Below, piece by piece: positions 26,049 to 39,671 of a stretch of 64,000 nt of DNA. This DNA is from Arabidopsis thaliana (lineage: Eukaryota; Streptophyta; Magnoliopsida; Brassicales; Brassicaceae). The stretch covers positions 1,364,001 to 1,428,000 of the forward strand of contig NC_003076.8 of assembly GCF_000001735.4 (NCBI RefSeq). The letters run 5' to 3'. Position 1 is the first letter of the stretch; each line of letters begins with the position of its first letter. A program made the translations under genes and the position numbers. Below the pieces are notes generated by a model. It was not told the DNA's origin. It saw only the letters and a program-made list of their open reading frames with translations, and searched no databases.

Positions 26049-29000
26049 ATGGATAATGGAGGGAGCGTGTTGTCGCTCTCTGCTCCACACTTCCCTTACT
26101 CCGCCACCATTCTCCGACGTCACTCTCCGGTGGCTTCCATATCTTTCTCCCTTAAGCAACCACCACCGCAACCACCAGAACCTCCTGAGAGTCCTCCTGA
26201 CCTCCGCCGCCCGGAGAAATCTATTGGTTCTTCTTCATCTTCTTCCTCTCCTTCCCCTATCCCTTCTCCTAAAACCCCTCTTAAGATTAATCCACTCAAG
26301 GGTTTAACCAATCGCTCTTCTGTGTCTCCTCTTGTTCAATCAGAGGTTTCGAGTAAAGTTTCTTCCTTTGGCTCCTCTCTAGCATCCAAGCTACGTTTGT
26401 CCAGCAAGCTCTCTCCTCCTCCTCCTCCTCCACCTCCGCCTCCTGTTGAGGAAACCACCCAATTCCGAGATGAGTTTCGGAGTGACACGAAACCACCGGA
26501 AGAAGAAACTCGAAACCCGCAACAGGAATTCCGACAAGAAGGGAAGATATTCGTTGGTAATTTACCGACATGGATAAAGAAACCAGAGTTTGAAGAGTTC
26601 TTCCGACAGTTCGGACCGATAGAGAATGTGATTCTAATCAAAGGACATCACGAGGTCGAGAAAAACGCGGGATTTGGGTTCATTATTTACGCGGCAGAGA
26701 AGTCTGCAATGAAAGCTGTGGAGTTCGACGGCGTTGAGTTTCACGGCAGGATATTGACGGTGAAGCTAGACGACGGAAAGAGGCTGAAAACAAAGGCTGA
26801 ACAGAGAGTGAGGTGGGTAGAGGAAGGAGAAGAAGACACGAAAATGTCTAATAAGTCGTCGTGGCATCAAGAGAGAGAAGGGTCTCGAAAGTCACTACAG
26901 AGGATTTTAGATACCAATGGAGATAACTGGCAAGCTGTTATTTCAGCTTTCGAGAAGATCAGCAAGGTTTGTCATTGTTAACATCAATCACTTTTGCTCT
27001 GTTTTTTGACTTATCATTTGGTCAATTGATGAATAATGTAAAAAGTCTCACTTATACAATGTTTATACTCAGCCTTCGAGGACAGAGTTTGGTTTGATGG
27101 TGAAGTTCTATGGAAGAAGAGGGGATATGCATCGTGCACGTGAGACTTTTGAGAGAATGCGCGCGAGGGGTATCACACCAACATCACGTATATACACAAG
27201 GTACAAAATGTGTTACATCTCTTGTTCAGATTCTGCTTAGTCAAACATTTCATGGATAAAGTCTTTGTTATGAATTGGTTCACTCTCTTGTCTCATTTCC
27301 AAAGTAAAATTGATTGGTATCTTTTGTGTAATTAGTTTGGGATTCCTCAAAGGTTAAAAGAGGATTTGTTTCATGCAGCCTTATTCACGCTTATGCAGTT
27401 GGTAGAGACATGGACGAAGCACTGTCTTGTGTTCGTAAAATGAAGGAAGAAGGAATTGAGATGAGTTTGGTGACTTATAGTGTAATCGTTGGAGGATTCT
27501 CTAAAGCGGGACATGCCGAGTAAGTAAAATATTGTGCCTGCCTGTATTGGTAAACGTTGTTAATCATTGTATATGCTAATTCGATCTGATACTCTGTTGT
27601 CTTTGGAAGAGCTGCAGATTACTGGTTTGACGAGGCCAAACGGATACACAAAACCCTTAATGCCAGTATATATGGAAAAATCATATATGCACACTGGTAA
27701 GCATTGATATGATTTCTGACTCTATTAGTGATGTTTGTCTTCATTCTAAAAGATTATGGACATTTTCTCAGTCAGACGTGCAATATGGAGCGGGCAGAGG
27801 CATTGGTGAGGGAGATGGAAGAAGAAGGTATTGATGCTCCTATTGCTATCTACCACACCATGATGGATGGTTATACAATGGTCGCTGATGAGAAGAAAGG
27901 CTTAGTTGTTTTCAAAAGACTTAAGGTATTATTTGGCTTTAGATTTGGATTCTTTCTTACTTCCTCTTTAGAATCTGAGCAAGTGAAAAGTTGATTTACT
28001 TGTTTTGCTATAGGAATGTGGATTTACTCCAACAGTTGTTACTTATGGGTGCCTCATTAATCTTTATACTAAGGTAAGGGGAACAATAGTGTTGTGTATA
28101 AAGTGAAAACATTCATCTTGGTATTATTGTGTCTTGATGCTTGCCTCCTGTTAGGTTGGAAAGATTTCAAAAGCCTTGGAAGTTAGTAGAGTGATGAAGG
28201 AAGAGGGCGTAAAGCATAATTTAAAGACTTATTCGATGATGATTAACGGATTTGTAAAACTAAAAGATTGGGCCAATGCGTTTGCTGTATTTGAAGATAT
28301 GGTAAAAGAAGGCATGAAACCAGATGTTATACTATACAACAACATCATCTCAGCATTCTGCGGGATGGGTAACATGGATCGAGCGATCCAGACTGTTAAG
28401 GAGATGCAAAAGCTGAGGCATAGACCAACCACACGGACATTTATGCCTATCATACATGGATATGCGAAATCCGGAGACATGAGGAGATCACTAGAAGTTT
28501 TTGATATGATGAGACGATGTGGGTGTGTTCCAACCGTTCATACTTTCAATGGTTTGATTAATGGTTTAGTTGAGAAACGTCAGGTATGTTTCACGAATCT
28601 ATGTCTTGATGTTTTCCTATAGAGATTATCTGATTGAACTAATCTCTTGTCAAATTATTTTTGTAGATGGAAAAGGCGGTTGAGATATTAGACGAGATGA
28701 CATTGGCGGGTGTAAGTGCAAACGAACATACTTACACAAAGATCATGCAAGGCTATGCATCAGTCGGTGATACCGGAAAAGCCTTTGAGTATTTTACAAG
28801 GCTTCAAAACGAAGGTTTGGATGTTGACATTTTCACTTACGAGGCGTTACTTAAAGCTTGCTGCAAATCAGGAAGAATGCAGAGCGCATTAGCTGTCACG
28901 AAAGAAATGAGTGCACGGAATATCCCGCGCAATTCCTTCGTCTATAACATATTAATCGACGGGTAATGTATCTGGTTTTGTAGCCACTTTTTGGCCTGCT

Positions 29001-29760
29001 TCTAGAATTCTCATTCGTTTCCCTCTGGTTTATTTTAGATGGGCACGAAGAGGCGATGTATGGGAAGCCGCGGATTTGATACAGCAGATGAAAAAAGAAG
29101 GTGTTAAACCCGACATTCATACTTACACATCCTTCATTAGCGCTTGTTCTAAGGCCGGCGACATGAATGTAAGTTTCCATTCAAGAAGCAGATTCTTGTC
29201 ACGGGTTTGTAACGAGAAATAAAACTTTTGGAAATGTTTGGCAGAGAGCTACACAAACAATCGAAGAAATGGAAGCACTAGGTGTGAAACCTAACATCAA
29301 GACATACACGACCTTAATAAAAGGATGGGCGAGAGCATCTCTTCCAGAGAAAGCCTTAAGTTGCTACGAGGAAATGAAGGCGATGGGGATAAAACCCGAC
29401 AAAGCTGTGTATCATTGCCTTCTGACTTCGCTTCTGTCGCGTGCTTCAATCGCAGAAGCTTACATTTACTCAGGAGTGATGACTATCTGCAAGGAAATGG
29501 TGGAGGCAGGCTTGATTGTTGATATGGGAACTGCGGTTCACTGGTCTAAATGTCTGTGTAAGATTGAAGCTTCAGGTGGTGAGCTCACTGAGACGTTGCA
29601 GAAGACTTTCCCACCTGATTGGAGCTCGCATCATCATCACCATGGCTTCTTAGATCAAGTTTCTGATGTTGACTCCGATGAAGATGATGTTGATGGTGAA
29701 GATGGTGAGGACGATGAAGATGTTAACTCTGTTTCGGATTTATTATCACCTTACAAGTAA
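26049..29760 (+). CDS. PPR4: RRM-PPR fusion protein, PPR4-type plastid splicing factor
   Basis: Ten exons join in phase to 952 residues: 26049-26966, 27073-27200, 27379-27519, 27610-27696, 27772-27925, 28014-28073, 28155-28583, 28667-28962, 29039-29168 and 29245-29760. The N terminus is a Ser/Pro-rich transit peptide region with a run of ten prolines near residues 122-132. An RRM lies at about 166-244, with RNP2 (IFVGNL) and RNP1 (NAGFGFIIY). P-class PPR repeats fill about 305-860, and an acidic C-terminal tail (DVDSDEDDVDGEDGEDDEDV) closes the protein. The only known plant family with this fusion is PPR4, shown in maize to promote trans-splicing of plastid rps12 intron 1. All introns are short. 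Probably At5g04810. Confidence 0.95.
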
Positions 29761-32700
29761 GAAAAAACTGATATTGTAACAACTTAAGGAAAGAGCAATA
29801 TCAGCATATTTTTGTAATTTTGTTTTCTTGTGTTTTACGTTTTTGCAAAATAAACCTTATTGAACGTACGATTTCTTCATAAAAGCGAAAATAATAAAAA
29901 GGAACCTAATAATAAAAGACATTAGAAAATAAATCCAAGAATTGATGAAAGCAACTTTATAAACATTTTGATCCATCACTACATGTGGTTTTGCAGATTA
30001 GTTTGCAATTAACCGCCAAAAATGGATTGAAGGATTTGACAGATTTGGTCGACCGTCTTAATCTTGACATAATTGATCTTATTCTTATATGATTAGGATA
30101 GGAGCATAACTGAACTTGATTTTTTTTTTTAAAAACGAAAGGAAATTGGCTCTAAAGAAACTTATACAGATTACAATAGTGGACTAGTGTACAGCATTAT
30201 ACAGATTATACAGGTTATTTCTGTCAGTAAATAAAACCAATCTAATCTAAGTATCGATCATGTGCATATCCAAATACTAACTTATAATGTATCTGTAAAA
30301 TTCATATCTAATGATATAGATACTAGGAAAATGTAGTGTATATATTAAGAATTCAAACAAAACTGTACTATATATTTCACTGAGTGTTAACACCTAATAG
30401 AACAAACTACATTATCTTAACAACACATGTATTGACAGTTTGTTTACATTTATTTAATTTATTTAAATGGTATTCTTGTGTCTAACGCATCCACGAAAAT
30501 TAACATTTATAAAGTTTCTTTTATATATAGTTTTGAAGATATGCAAATCTGACTTAGAAAACAGAAAAATAATTGAGTGTCGATCCTTAATAAAACAGTA
30601 GTCAGAACTCTCCTAACTCATGAGCCCATGCCTTTATACGTATTTAATTTTATAAATACTCAATATAAAATTTGGCCAATACGTTGCATGATAGGTTAAA
30701 GAAATCATATTAACTATAAACATGTGGTTCGTAAACGTACGTCTCACAAGCAAAGTCACATGTTATAATGGTTGTATAATAAATAAACATTCATACACCA
30801 AATTAATCATAATGTCGAAAGACGCGCGTATAATTGTTATCTATCATTGTGTAAGGTTAGGATAAGAACAACAAAATTGCATTATATAATGAATCAATCA
30901 TGTACGTAATTTAATGTTAAAATGTTCATGTCTATAACATTATAAAGAAAAATGTTTATGACTAGGAAGGCCATAGACAAAAGGAACAATATGACATGGA
31001 ACAAGATTCAATGGATCTCCCACTTTTGTACCTTATTCTCTTCTCCCACTTTAACTTTTCACCTAACTAACAAATAGATGAAGTTTAGATGAAATTGGTT
31101 AACCTAAAATTTAGATACATACTATACAGTGTCCTTTCTTTATGTAGACTAGCTCATTTCCACTATGAGTTTTTGGAAGCTGCCGGCTAAACCACATTTT
31201 TTCATCGCACTGCTATCTATCGACATTTAATTCTCGTATGAAGAGATTAATGAAGTGCGGGGTCAAGAAAGAAAATGTTTTGTTTTCTTATTCATCAAAT
31301 CATTTGAAAAAACGAAATAGAAAAGTAACAAGTCAAAATCTAGTTGAGACAAAGAGAAGTAGAGAGGCGGTGCCCATGTGGTCTCCTATAATTAAGTCCT
31401 AGGTACACATACATGACCTTAAACGTTACATTATTATTCCCATTCTAATTAGTAAAGACTTCTCTTATCTTCATAACTATTTCATTCATAAATATGAACC
31501 ATTTTTAGACGAGAGTTTTCAAACCCATATTTACTGCTGACAACAAAACTAGCCTTTATTGTTATTGTAAAATAGGAACATCAGAAAAAGGACAATTCTT
31601 TATTTTTAGTATTTGTCCCATGCAATATGTTCATACTACTGCATTCTAGAGATGAACCTATTTATAAGTAGGTTTCCACTTTGCGCTCATGCATATAACT
31701 TGTTGAACGTGTACGAATGTGTAACTGTGTATCTATGTAATATAGAAGACACATATTAAATATTTGGAGTTTTGGACCAAACAAAAGGGACCCAAGAGGC
31801 CCCTATAAGTTATGTGACATGATAATTTTATATTAGTTCTCTAGCTAGTTTATTAATGACTAATTATATAGGTATAATAAAACACTCATATGAGAGATAA
31901 TGTTAAGTAGGGTGGTATTATAGAAGACTAGTTGCTAATTACTACAAAGCTAAATAAGTAATCATGAGGGTCAACGGGGTACATGTTGTTCCATGCATTG
32001 CTGGCTTTGCCTGTTGCTCGATGATTTCGAGTAATGCTCTTTTCATGCAATCTTGATAATCATATTTTTAAATCAACTAACACTTGATGATTGTACTTTT
32101 CCTTGTTCTTTTTTTTTTTCAAATATTATTCCTATCTTTTATAATAGTAAGCTCGATGATTATTCAACAAAATTTTAGTTTTTAATTAGTAAACTCCGTA
32201 GAATCATATGAGTTGTTTGATAATAGGTATAATAAGATATACTATAGTATATTAGTATCCGAACAGTCATATAATGAAAACTTTTAACCAACCAAACTAA
32301 TTATAACCTTTTTGTACCAACCCACACTAATGATTCTATCTATTAACTGGTTTAGCTCAATCCTTTAATTTTCTGTGCTGATGGAGAAGATAGTAATTAG
32401 TAGAAGAAAGACTTATGTGTTTGGATACTTTAGAGAAGAATTATGTTTTAATAAAAAGAAAACATTTTAGTATGTCTCTATGATTAGTACCAAATGGTAC
32501 AAAGTCCGACATACGTATCACTTGGTCGCACGAGCACAATATTCGTATCTCTTTTGTAGGTTTTATGTTACCAAAGTGCTGAGATTTGTTACTCCTCTAT
32601 CATATATAGCAAACCATTAGTAAATATAATTATGACTTTTATCAAATTTATATTTTCTTTTAGTTTTTATGTAGGTTTTCTTCTTAAATCAACAATCATT

Positions 32701-35684
32701 TAAAACAAGATTGTTTGTAAGTGATTTTTTAAAAAATCACAGAACCAAATAAATCATAGGGGATATTCCAGTGAATCGGGATGATGTCGTCTAAAGTTTA
32801 GTGGGTTCGGAAAGCATCGATCTATTCTACGAACAAGTGAACCCTGCCCGAAAAGCTTTAGGTCAATTACTATGTCTTGAAAGAAAAATAAACATCAATA
32901 CAATCTCATGTTTCGAAGCTTGAAAAAGGTAGCATTTTTCTCATAAAACCTTGGACACTTCCACGAAACAAAATGCATTTATCTTGAGTTCTCTAGCTAC
33001 TAATGATAATGCAAATAAATACTGAAGCTAAACAAAATGTAAACAAATTCTAAGCACAATATTGACCATTTATCAAATCTACCAACTTAAAAGTTAGTAA
33101 ATATCAACATCAAAAATATTTGAGGTAAATTTCTTAAAATACTTTATTTAGTAATGGATAAAAAACAAAAAAAGTTTAAATCACCGTGGAAGTTGTTGAG
33201 AAGTTACTTCTAAGATTTCTTACAACTGTGCTTGGCATTTATTATTTCTTACACAGTTAAAACTCAAGTAGAATAATTATACTAATGTCGGTCTTTAGCA
33301 AGGGGATAAAAGAGGCATGTCCAAGATGTTCATGTATTATAATTTCGGTTTTCGTTGAATTGTTGAAATTGTGAACAGTTTCATAAAACCAAGTAAGAGT
33401 ATTCAAATAACTTTTTGTTAATCAACTGTATAAATAGGGAGCAAATTTAAAAGGATAATATGGCAAAAATGTCGTATTTGAACATAAAATTAAAAAGATG
33501 TAGGAACACTGTAGAGTATTCCAAATATTGCATGTTATAAACTTTATTTTTAGACATCTTCATTTGCAAACACGTTACAAGTTGAATAGTCTATCATGAA
33601 CACTGTAGAGTATTCAAAGTACTGTAAATGAAAAAATGTAATTTATATATAGTCTAATGTATTTAAAAATTTAAACCATAGAGAGGAATATACTGTACTT
33701 TTGTAAATTTGGTCCCCTAACTAAAGATCTAGTAGTAGAAGATGGAAATCCACAGTTAATATATGCGTGATTCAACGGTGCCCTCTTTAATTCCTCACAT
33801 GAGTTTTGCACACAATCTTTCTCTCTCTTTTTCTTATTCTATGTTCCCATATTTATCCCACAAACGTTGATCCAATATCTTACGCAAATTAAGGCAAAAC
33901 AGGAAATTTTTGCAAAAGAGAAAGATATGGAGGTGTTGGGTAAATAAAGTTGAAAATGTACGAAAATAATGATGCATTTATTTCACAACAATGGGTTTCA
34001 ACATCAGATTGCTTCTGTTTAAATCTTTTACTACTTTCAGTTTTATATCTCTGATAAACTCTATAATATTGACTGATTCCTAAAGGACACTGTCTCAGGA
34101 TCTATCCCCTACATTCTTGTTCTACCTTGATGGATCATATATTTTACCTTAGTAAAGAAAATCGTCCAAGAAATTCATCATTAATTAAAAACATACATAT
34201 AACATAGTCCTTCTTCGAATATAAGACTTCAATTCCTCAAAAAAAATTAAACGAAATAAATTATTTTTAAATATATATTCAAGAAACTGATGTTCATCGA
34301 GTTTAATTATTCAGTTGAATTACAATTCTTACTTTTAGAAATTTGTATTGCGACCAAGAAGAAACATTCTTTAAGCTCAAAGCTTCATATAATTTACACA
34401 TACGTAATTTATAGATAACACGTTGACCGAGAGTATTAGAAGCTCACAGTGCTTATAGGAAAGTCAAAACTGACTGCATCAGTACGATTTTTACGTGTTC
34501 GTTTATGGATTATATAATACAAAATAGCTTATACATCAGTTTTAAAAAAATTAAACAAATTAATTAAGATGTAAAACACTATTAAAGTCGTAAAGAGAGA
34601 GTAATTAAAAATGAGAAGAAGATTTGACAAGACGAGCCAATAGACAAGAATGTAGTACCGTCAATCAACCTTTATAAAGTAGTAGTAGTATATAAAATTA
34701 CTAAATGTTTATTGGGATTTGTTTTTCTGCAACATTTTCTTGTAAGCAATCGTTTTTAATGCTTTGTGTTCTGCACAGTGCTTTGTCATTGGCTCGGGAC
34801 TAACATTTTTTCTAGTATTATTTTATTTTATTTTAATTAAAATATTTAATTTTTCTTGTCTTCAACCAAATTGAATGCTACTGCTGTGTCTTACTATACT
34901 TGTTCATGAGTATAATATTATCATCTTAAATTTAGATAACAAAGACAAAATAAAAATTCAAATTCCCATAGAGCCATTATATCGTGTTTGCATGAAACTT
35001 TTGTTAGTTAAAAAATACAAATTCAACCTCTCCAACAAGGCAATAACAACCCATGGAGCTAATAATATGTAAACTGCATGAGGATAAGTGTTTTCGTCAC
35101 ACAAGAAGATTGTCAATTTTTCAAAACAGCAAAATATTTGTAAAAAACATAATTCTTCCACTCATGTGTATATCAATAAAATCACAACGACAAAAACATT
35201 ATTGTAAAATGTAGCAATAAACTATTTGTAAAAATAATATATCTCCATTATAAAAACATTTTTGTAAAATTGATCAATTATTAGATCGAATAGTGTAGAA
35301 AAAACCAATATTAAAAATTTGGATTGTAGCAAATCAAATATTGGAAAAAACTATTGAAATCCCGGTTGAACAGAAAACGAATCGAAAAAGCTAACCACAA
35401 AGCAAAACAAAAACAAACTATCAACTTCAATCATCGTAATTTTTATAGTTAAGACTTTAGACTAAATAAGTAAAAGCACTTCAAATAACTAACCAGAAAA
35501 AAATGGAAAATTAACAACAAATAGAAAAATATCCCAAAATTAAATAGACACATGACCTGACCCCACCAGCTCTCTCTTCTCTCCCCATATATCGCATTCC
35601 CTCCAACTCCTTCCTCTTCCATTAATTACTAAACCCAAACCCAACCAAAGATCTTCACAAAGAAAAAAACAATTGGTGGTATCA
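29761..35684. other. 5.9-kb gene-poor AT-rich region
   Basis: This is the longest stretch without a supportable gene. Frames are short and of AT-rich composition. An 18-bp direct repeat (GAACACTGTAGAGTATTC) occurs at 33504-33521 and 33598-33615. A less AT-rich island at about 31965-32055 is the only stretch whose composition stands out. A poly-A-adjacent run lies at 30121-30134. The last few hundred bases, with an ATATAT motif near 35587-35592, are the OFP13 promoter and leader. I could not recognise a tRNA, miRNA or transposon. Confidence 0.4.
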
Positions 35685-36467
35685 ATGGGGAAGAAGAAGA
35701 TGAAACTCTCTTCTCTGTTCAAAGGCGGAGCCGGAGGATTACTAGCGGTTCCTCTCTGTTACAATGCCAAAACTCTTTCGTTCCGAGTCGGCGACGACAT
35801 GATCAAGACGGTGAACTCTGTTTTCTTCGACCACCACCACAACAACAACAATGGAGGAGATTTGTTGGAAGCGGAGACGCCTGAGTCATGGTTTACTAAC
35901 TCGTCCGAGACAGCGAGTCACTCAACCGAGTCGGATCAAGACCTTGACGCTGAGTCCTTAGAGATGGTGGTTCGTGGCGTTGTTAGATCGGAGCGGTTAT
36001 TCTTCGATCCAGGAGTTACGAGTTCGATTCTGGAAGAGATTGAAGAGAAATCGAAATCGGATTTGAAATCGAAGGAAACGGTTGCGGTGGGAGAAGATCG
36101 GAGTACGCCGATTGAGGAGATTAGTGTCGCGGTGGCGATGGAATCCGAGGATCCGTACGGTGATTTCCGGCGATCGATGGAGGAGATGGTGACGAGTCAC
36201 GGTGAGTTGGCTAAAGATTGGGAGAGCTTGGAATCGATGCTCGCTTGGTATTTGAGGATGAATGGGAGGAAGAGTCACGGCGTTATCGTCAGTGCTTTTG
36301 TTGATCTTCTCTCTGGACTCTCTGATTCCGGCGCCGGAATAACGTCGGCTTCGGTATCGGATTCGGCTCGTTATTCAACCGCCGTTTCGTCTTTGCCGTC
36401 GTCGCCGGTTTATTCGTTATCTCAAGGTCAGACGGAGATTCAAGAGGAAGAGAGACGGAGCTGTTAA
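35685..36467 (+). CDS. OFP13: OVATE family protein 13, transcriptional repressor
   Basis: An intronless frame from the ATG at 35685 gives 260 residues. The N terminus (MGKKKMKLSSLFKGGAGG) is basic and matches the conserved start of the OFP13/16-type clade. The OVATE domain lies at about residues 150-213 (DPYGDFRRSMEEMVTSHG, then LAWYLRMNGRKSHGVIVSAF). The tail is Ser-rich. OVATE proteins repress transcription and contact three-amino-acid-loop homeodomain proteins (BELL/KNOX), affecting organ shape and cell walls. The protein is intact. The gene has wide spacers on both sides (5.9 kb and 1.8 kb), room for complex regulation. Probably At5g04820. Confidence 0.93.
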   Translation: MGKKKMKLSSLFKGGAGGLLAVPLCYNAKTLSFRVGDDMIKTVNSVFFDHHHNNNNGGDLLEAETPESWFTNSSETASHSTESDQDLDAESLEMVVRGVVRSERLFFDPGVTSSILEEIEEKSKSDLKSKETVAVGEDRSTPIEEISVAVAMESEDPYGDFRRSMEEMVTSHGELAKDWESLESMLAWYLRMNGRKSHGVIVSAFVDLLSGLSDSGAGITSASVSDSARYSTAVSSLPSSPVYSLSQGQTEIQEEERRSC

Positions 36468-38293
36468 AAATAAAAAAAGGCTTAAGATTCGGTTTTAAAT
36501 TTTTTAATCTCCGGTTTTGTTTAGATTAATTAACCCTTTTTGGATTTTGTAAAAAGTAATTAGTGGTTAGAGGAAAAAGAACCATTAAATATATATCAAA
36601 AATATTTTTAGAGCCATTATTGTTGATTTATGTGTATAACAGTGCCTTTTGTCATAACTCGAAAGTTACACTATTTTTCCCCCAAAATTCATGAAACTCA
36701 GCGAAGTTTATGCCAACAGATTCAGAGAAATTTTGTATAACAGCCCCATTTTAAAAGGAAATATACATAAGAATAAATTCTGTGATACTTCTTTTTATTT
36801 AAGCTCTTTATTTTTTACTTCTTTTTTAGGTTTTAAAGGACATAGAATTATAATTTCTCATTTTTTTTGCAGGCATATTATATAGCCTTTCTCATTAGAT
36901 GTAGGCATGTAGCTCCTTTGGCATCCATATTAAAAATTTTTTTGTCACAAATATTGGACCTTACATTTTTTTTCCCCAAATAAAATTTGGTATTACGAAT
37001 TTTCGATGGTTACACAAGGACTACTACACTAACATAAACTGTAAGACTCATTAAATATCATGCTCGGATAATTCATGTATTAACATTAATAACATAGAGA
37101 TTTTATTTATTGATTTGACTCTTAAAAGCATCATCACGTAAGATATTTAGCAAAACCCTTTTTGTGATATCCATGCTGGAGTTAAAATCTTGAAAATAAG
37201 CGTAATAGAAACACCCGTAGTGTATGTATAAATGTAATTGTCATGAACTTATGAGATTCAAGTTTTAAAAATACAGAAAAGGATAGTGTATTTACGAGGG
37301 TGCATTAAAAGAGAATGTTGGTCTATAGTAACGTTTGAATTGAAATGTTACAAAAGAGATTTGTAATTTGTATTTTGTATTGTGAAGTGAATGGAGTAAC
37401 ATGAGATGAGCAATGGTGCTGTGGTCAGTGGTCACACACACACAGGCCCTGTGAATCCCAACATCATAGACCTACTCACTTCTCTCTTATCTCTTTTCAT
37501 TTATTACTCTACATTTAATTTTGGGACCAACCTAGACGACGACGTTTATTTGTTTTTGTTTTGTTTGTTTTGTTTTGTTTCCTTTCTTTTCATAATTTTA
37601 GAGCTATGCATGTTCTCATTCCTCCTCAATTTCACAAAATTGATTTTTCTATAGGAAACACATATAACATAGGGCTGGTCCTCAAATATATACGAGATAG
37701 TATACAATTTGGAGTTTTTCAAGAGTACAGAAAAACTATAGCCAAATATTTGTAACAAATAAAAACACAGAACTGTGTCTGTCACAAACATAGCGTCTAA
37801 CAGTTACTTTTACACAGCTTGTTTTCTTTGTTTCTACGGTACTTACAAAAACCAGAGTCATTTTTCGTCTTCTACAAGTATATAACAGGGGCCCAAACAC
37901 AGTACATGCACAAAATCTAATATCTAAATACATTACGTCAAGCACGAGACCAAAAGTAAATGGATACTTTAGATTTGACAGTGAAGGCCCATTTGAGGGA
38001 GGTTCTTCGATCCGGCCCCACGTCGGTTTATTTTGATTTAGGATAATTCAAACCCAAAAGCTAACCAAAATCAGTATGGTTCAAGTTTGTTCAACTACAA
38101 GAATTTTCCATTCAAATTCAGTTATTGACTGTATCGTACCAGACTAAAAACCAACAGACGATTAACATACTGTATTACATATTTTTAAACTAAATTCGAA
38201 ACCAAATCGATTAAAGGAGTTTCTTAAATTCAAGTAGTGTTTTGAAGAAACTGAACACTATAACATGATGTGTGTTTTGTATTTTCCATTTGT
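36468..38293. other. Convergent 1.8-kb spacer
   Basis: This lies between the 3' ends of OFP13 and the NTF2-like gene. It is AT-rich, with TTTTG runs at about 37552-37580. No gene is seen. Confidence 0.4.
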
Positions 38294-39671
38294 TCATTGG
38301 GAGTCAGGATCTTTACCAAAACCCATCATGGCATGAGTCGCTAGCATCAAGCCTCTTCGACCCATCTCCATTACCCGTCCGACTAATGGAAAGCTAACCG
38401 TGTCTCTGTTCCTCAGAGGTTTCTTGTCCCACCTTATACACACCATTCACCAACAAGTTAAGGCAATGAACTAATACAAAAAGTCAGCGTTTATGAGAAA
38501 GGTTAGCTGCAGGGTTATTACCAGTCTTCATGTCGAACGATCTTCCCGTCCTCGACATAGAGCTTAATGAGAGAGATCATATCTATGTTCCTTCCCATGA
38601 TCTTGTAGTGTTGTTTGTTGTCAATTAGTATCTGTTTTTCCCACAAGTTGTTTATGTTATATTTAGATACTAAAAAGGAACCACGAGACCATGTTATAGT
38701 AAACGAGGATTCTAACCTCTTTCTTCCCCGGCGAGGTTTCACTTTCTTGAATATGATATTCAACTATTTTCGACTCACCAAACACCTATAGTAAAATAAT
38801 TATGATGTGAGGTTGAGGGAGATAGTTCCATCATCATAGTAGTTAACAAAGAAGTGACTAGTGAGGGAACGAGAGTTTGACAAAAACCTTAGGGAGTGAA
38901 TAAAATGCTGATTTGATCTGCTTCACTCTGAAAAAGCCAAGGGTCAAAAATAGAAATTTCAAAGTGAGTAAATGATCTCTGCAATAGTAGAAAGAAAGAA
39001 TATTTAGTTGGAAGATTGACATACCCCTGAGCATGCGTCAAAGGGTCTTCAAATGAAGCATTTGGTGCATACATGTCAAAATCGTTGGCTTTTGCACTAG
39101 ACCCGTACCTAATTCAAAATCAAAACTCGCATTAGATATTTAGTAACTTGATGCTTTTGTAATTCAACAAAAAGCCATGAAAAGACTTATCACAATCACA
39201 ATCTACAAACTAAAAATTTATACAGTGCTCATGTGTGAGAACGACAACAAACTTATGATAAACATTGGGATGCAAGGAACAAGTAGGATTAAGTTAAGCA
39301 CACAATTGACACCAATTTCGTCAATCACTGCGGATGGATTCACCATGATCTACGGTTAGGCAAATAACCAAAACCAAATCGAAAGAAACCAAAATGAACA
39401 AAACATATTCCAAAAAACTGAACCAGATTGAATCTAAACCTATTTGTCCTAGATAAAGCAGTATCTAAACCGGACCTAAATCGGACAGAACAAACCAAGT
39501 GGATAATCAATAAGGCCACAGTACTAAATTTCACGAAGAACCTCAATTTTTAGAAAAATCAAACAAGAAGGCTCACAAGTTGAGAAGATGAGGCATGATT
39601 TTATCAGCAAATCGCTTGTTCGATTTCAATTCGCAAGCTCCTTTGCCTTCGCATTCCCGCGCTGGATCCAT
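38294..39671 (-). CDS. NTF2-like (SnoaL-like fold) family protein
   Basis: Six exons, 39577-39671, 39025-39108, 38888-38927, 38717-38785, 38522-38631 and 38294-38432, join in phase to 178 residues. The start is the ATG at 39671 (MDPARECEGKGACELKSNKR); an upstream ATG at about 39680 is in another frame and closes after 18 codons. The NTF2-like core runs from about residue 20 to 135: helix FADKIMPHLLNLYGS, the loop YAPNASFEDPLTHAQG, and the strands KIVEYHIQESET and HYKIMGRNIDMISLIKLYVE, ending DGKIVRHEDWWDKKP. Cone-shaped folds of this type bind small hydrophobic ligands or partner proteins. No catalytic residues can be assigned. Probably At5g04830; the biological role is unknown. Confidence 0.85.

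Noticed and set aside
32760..32880. Less AT-rich stretch containing GTGGGTTCGG that recalls a tRNA T-loop
   Set aside because: No acceptor stem, D-arm or anticodon arm could be paired around it.
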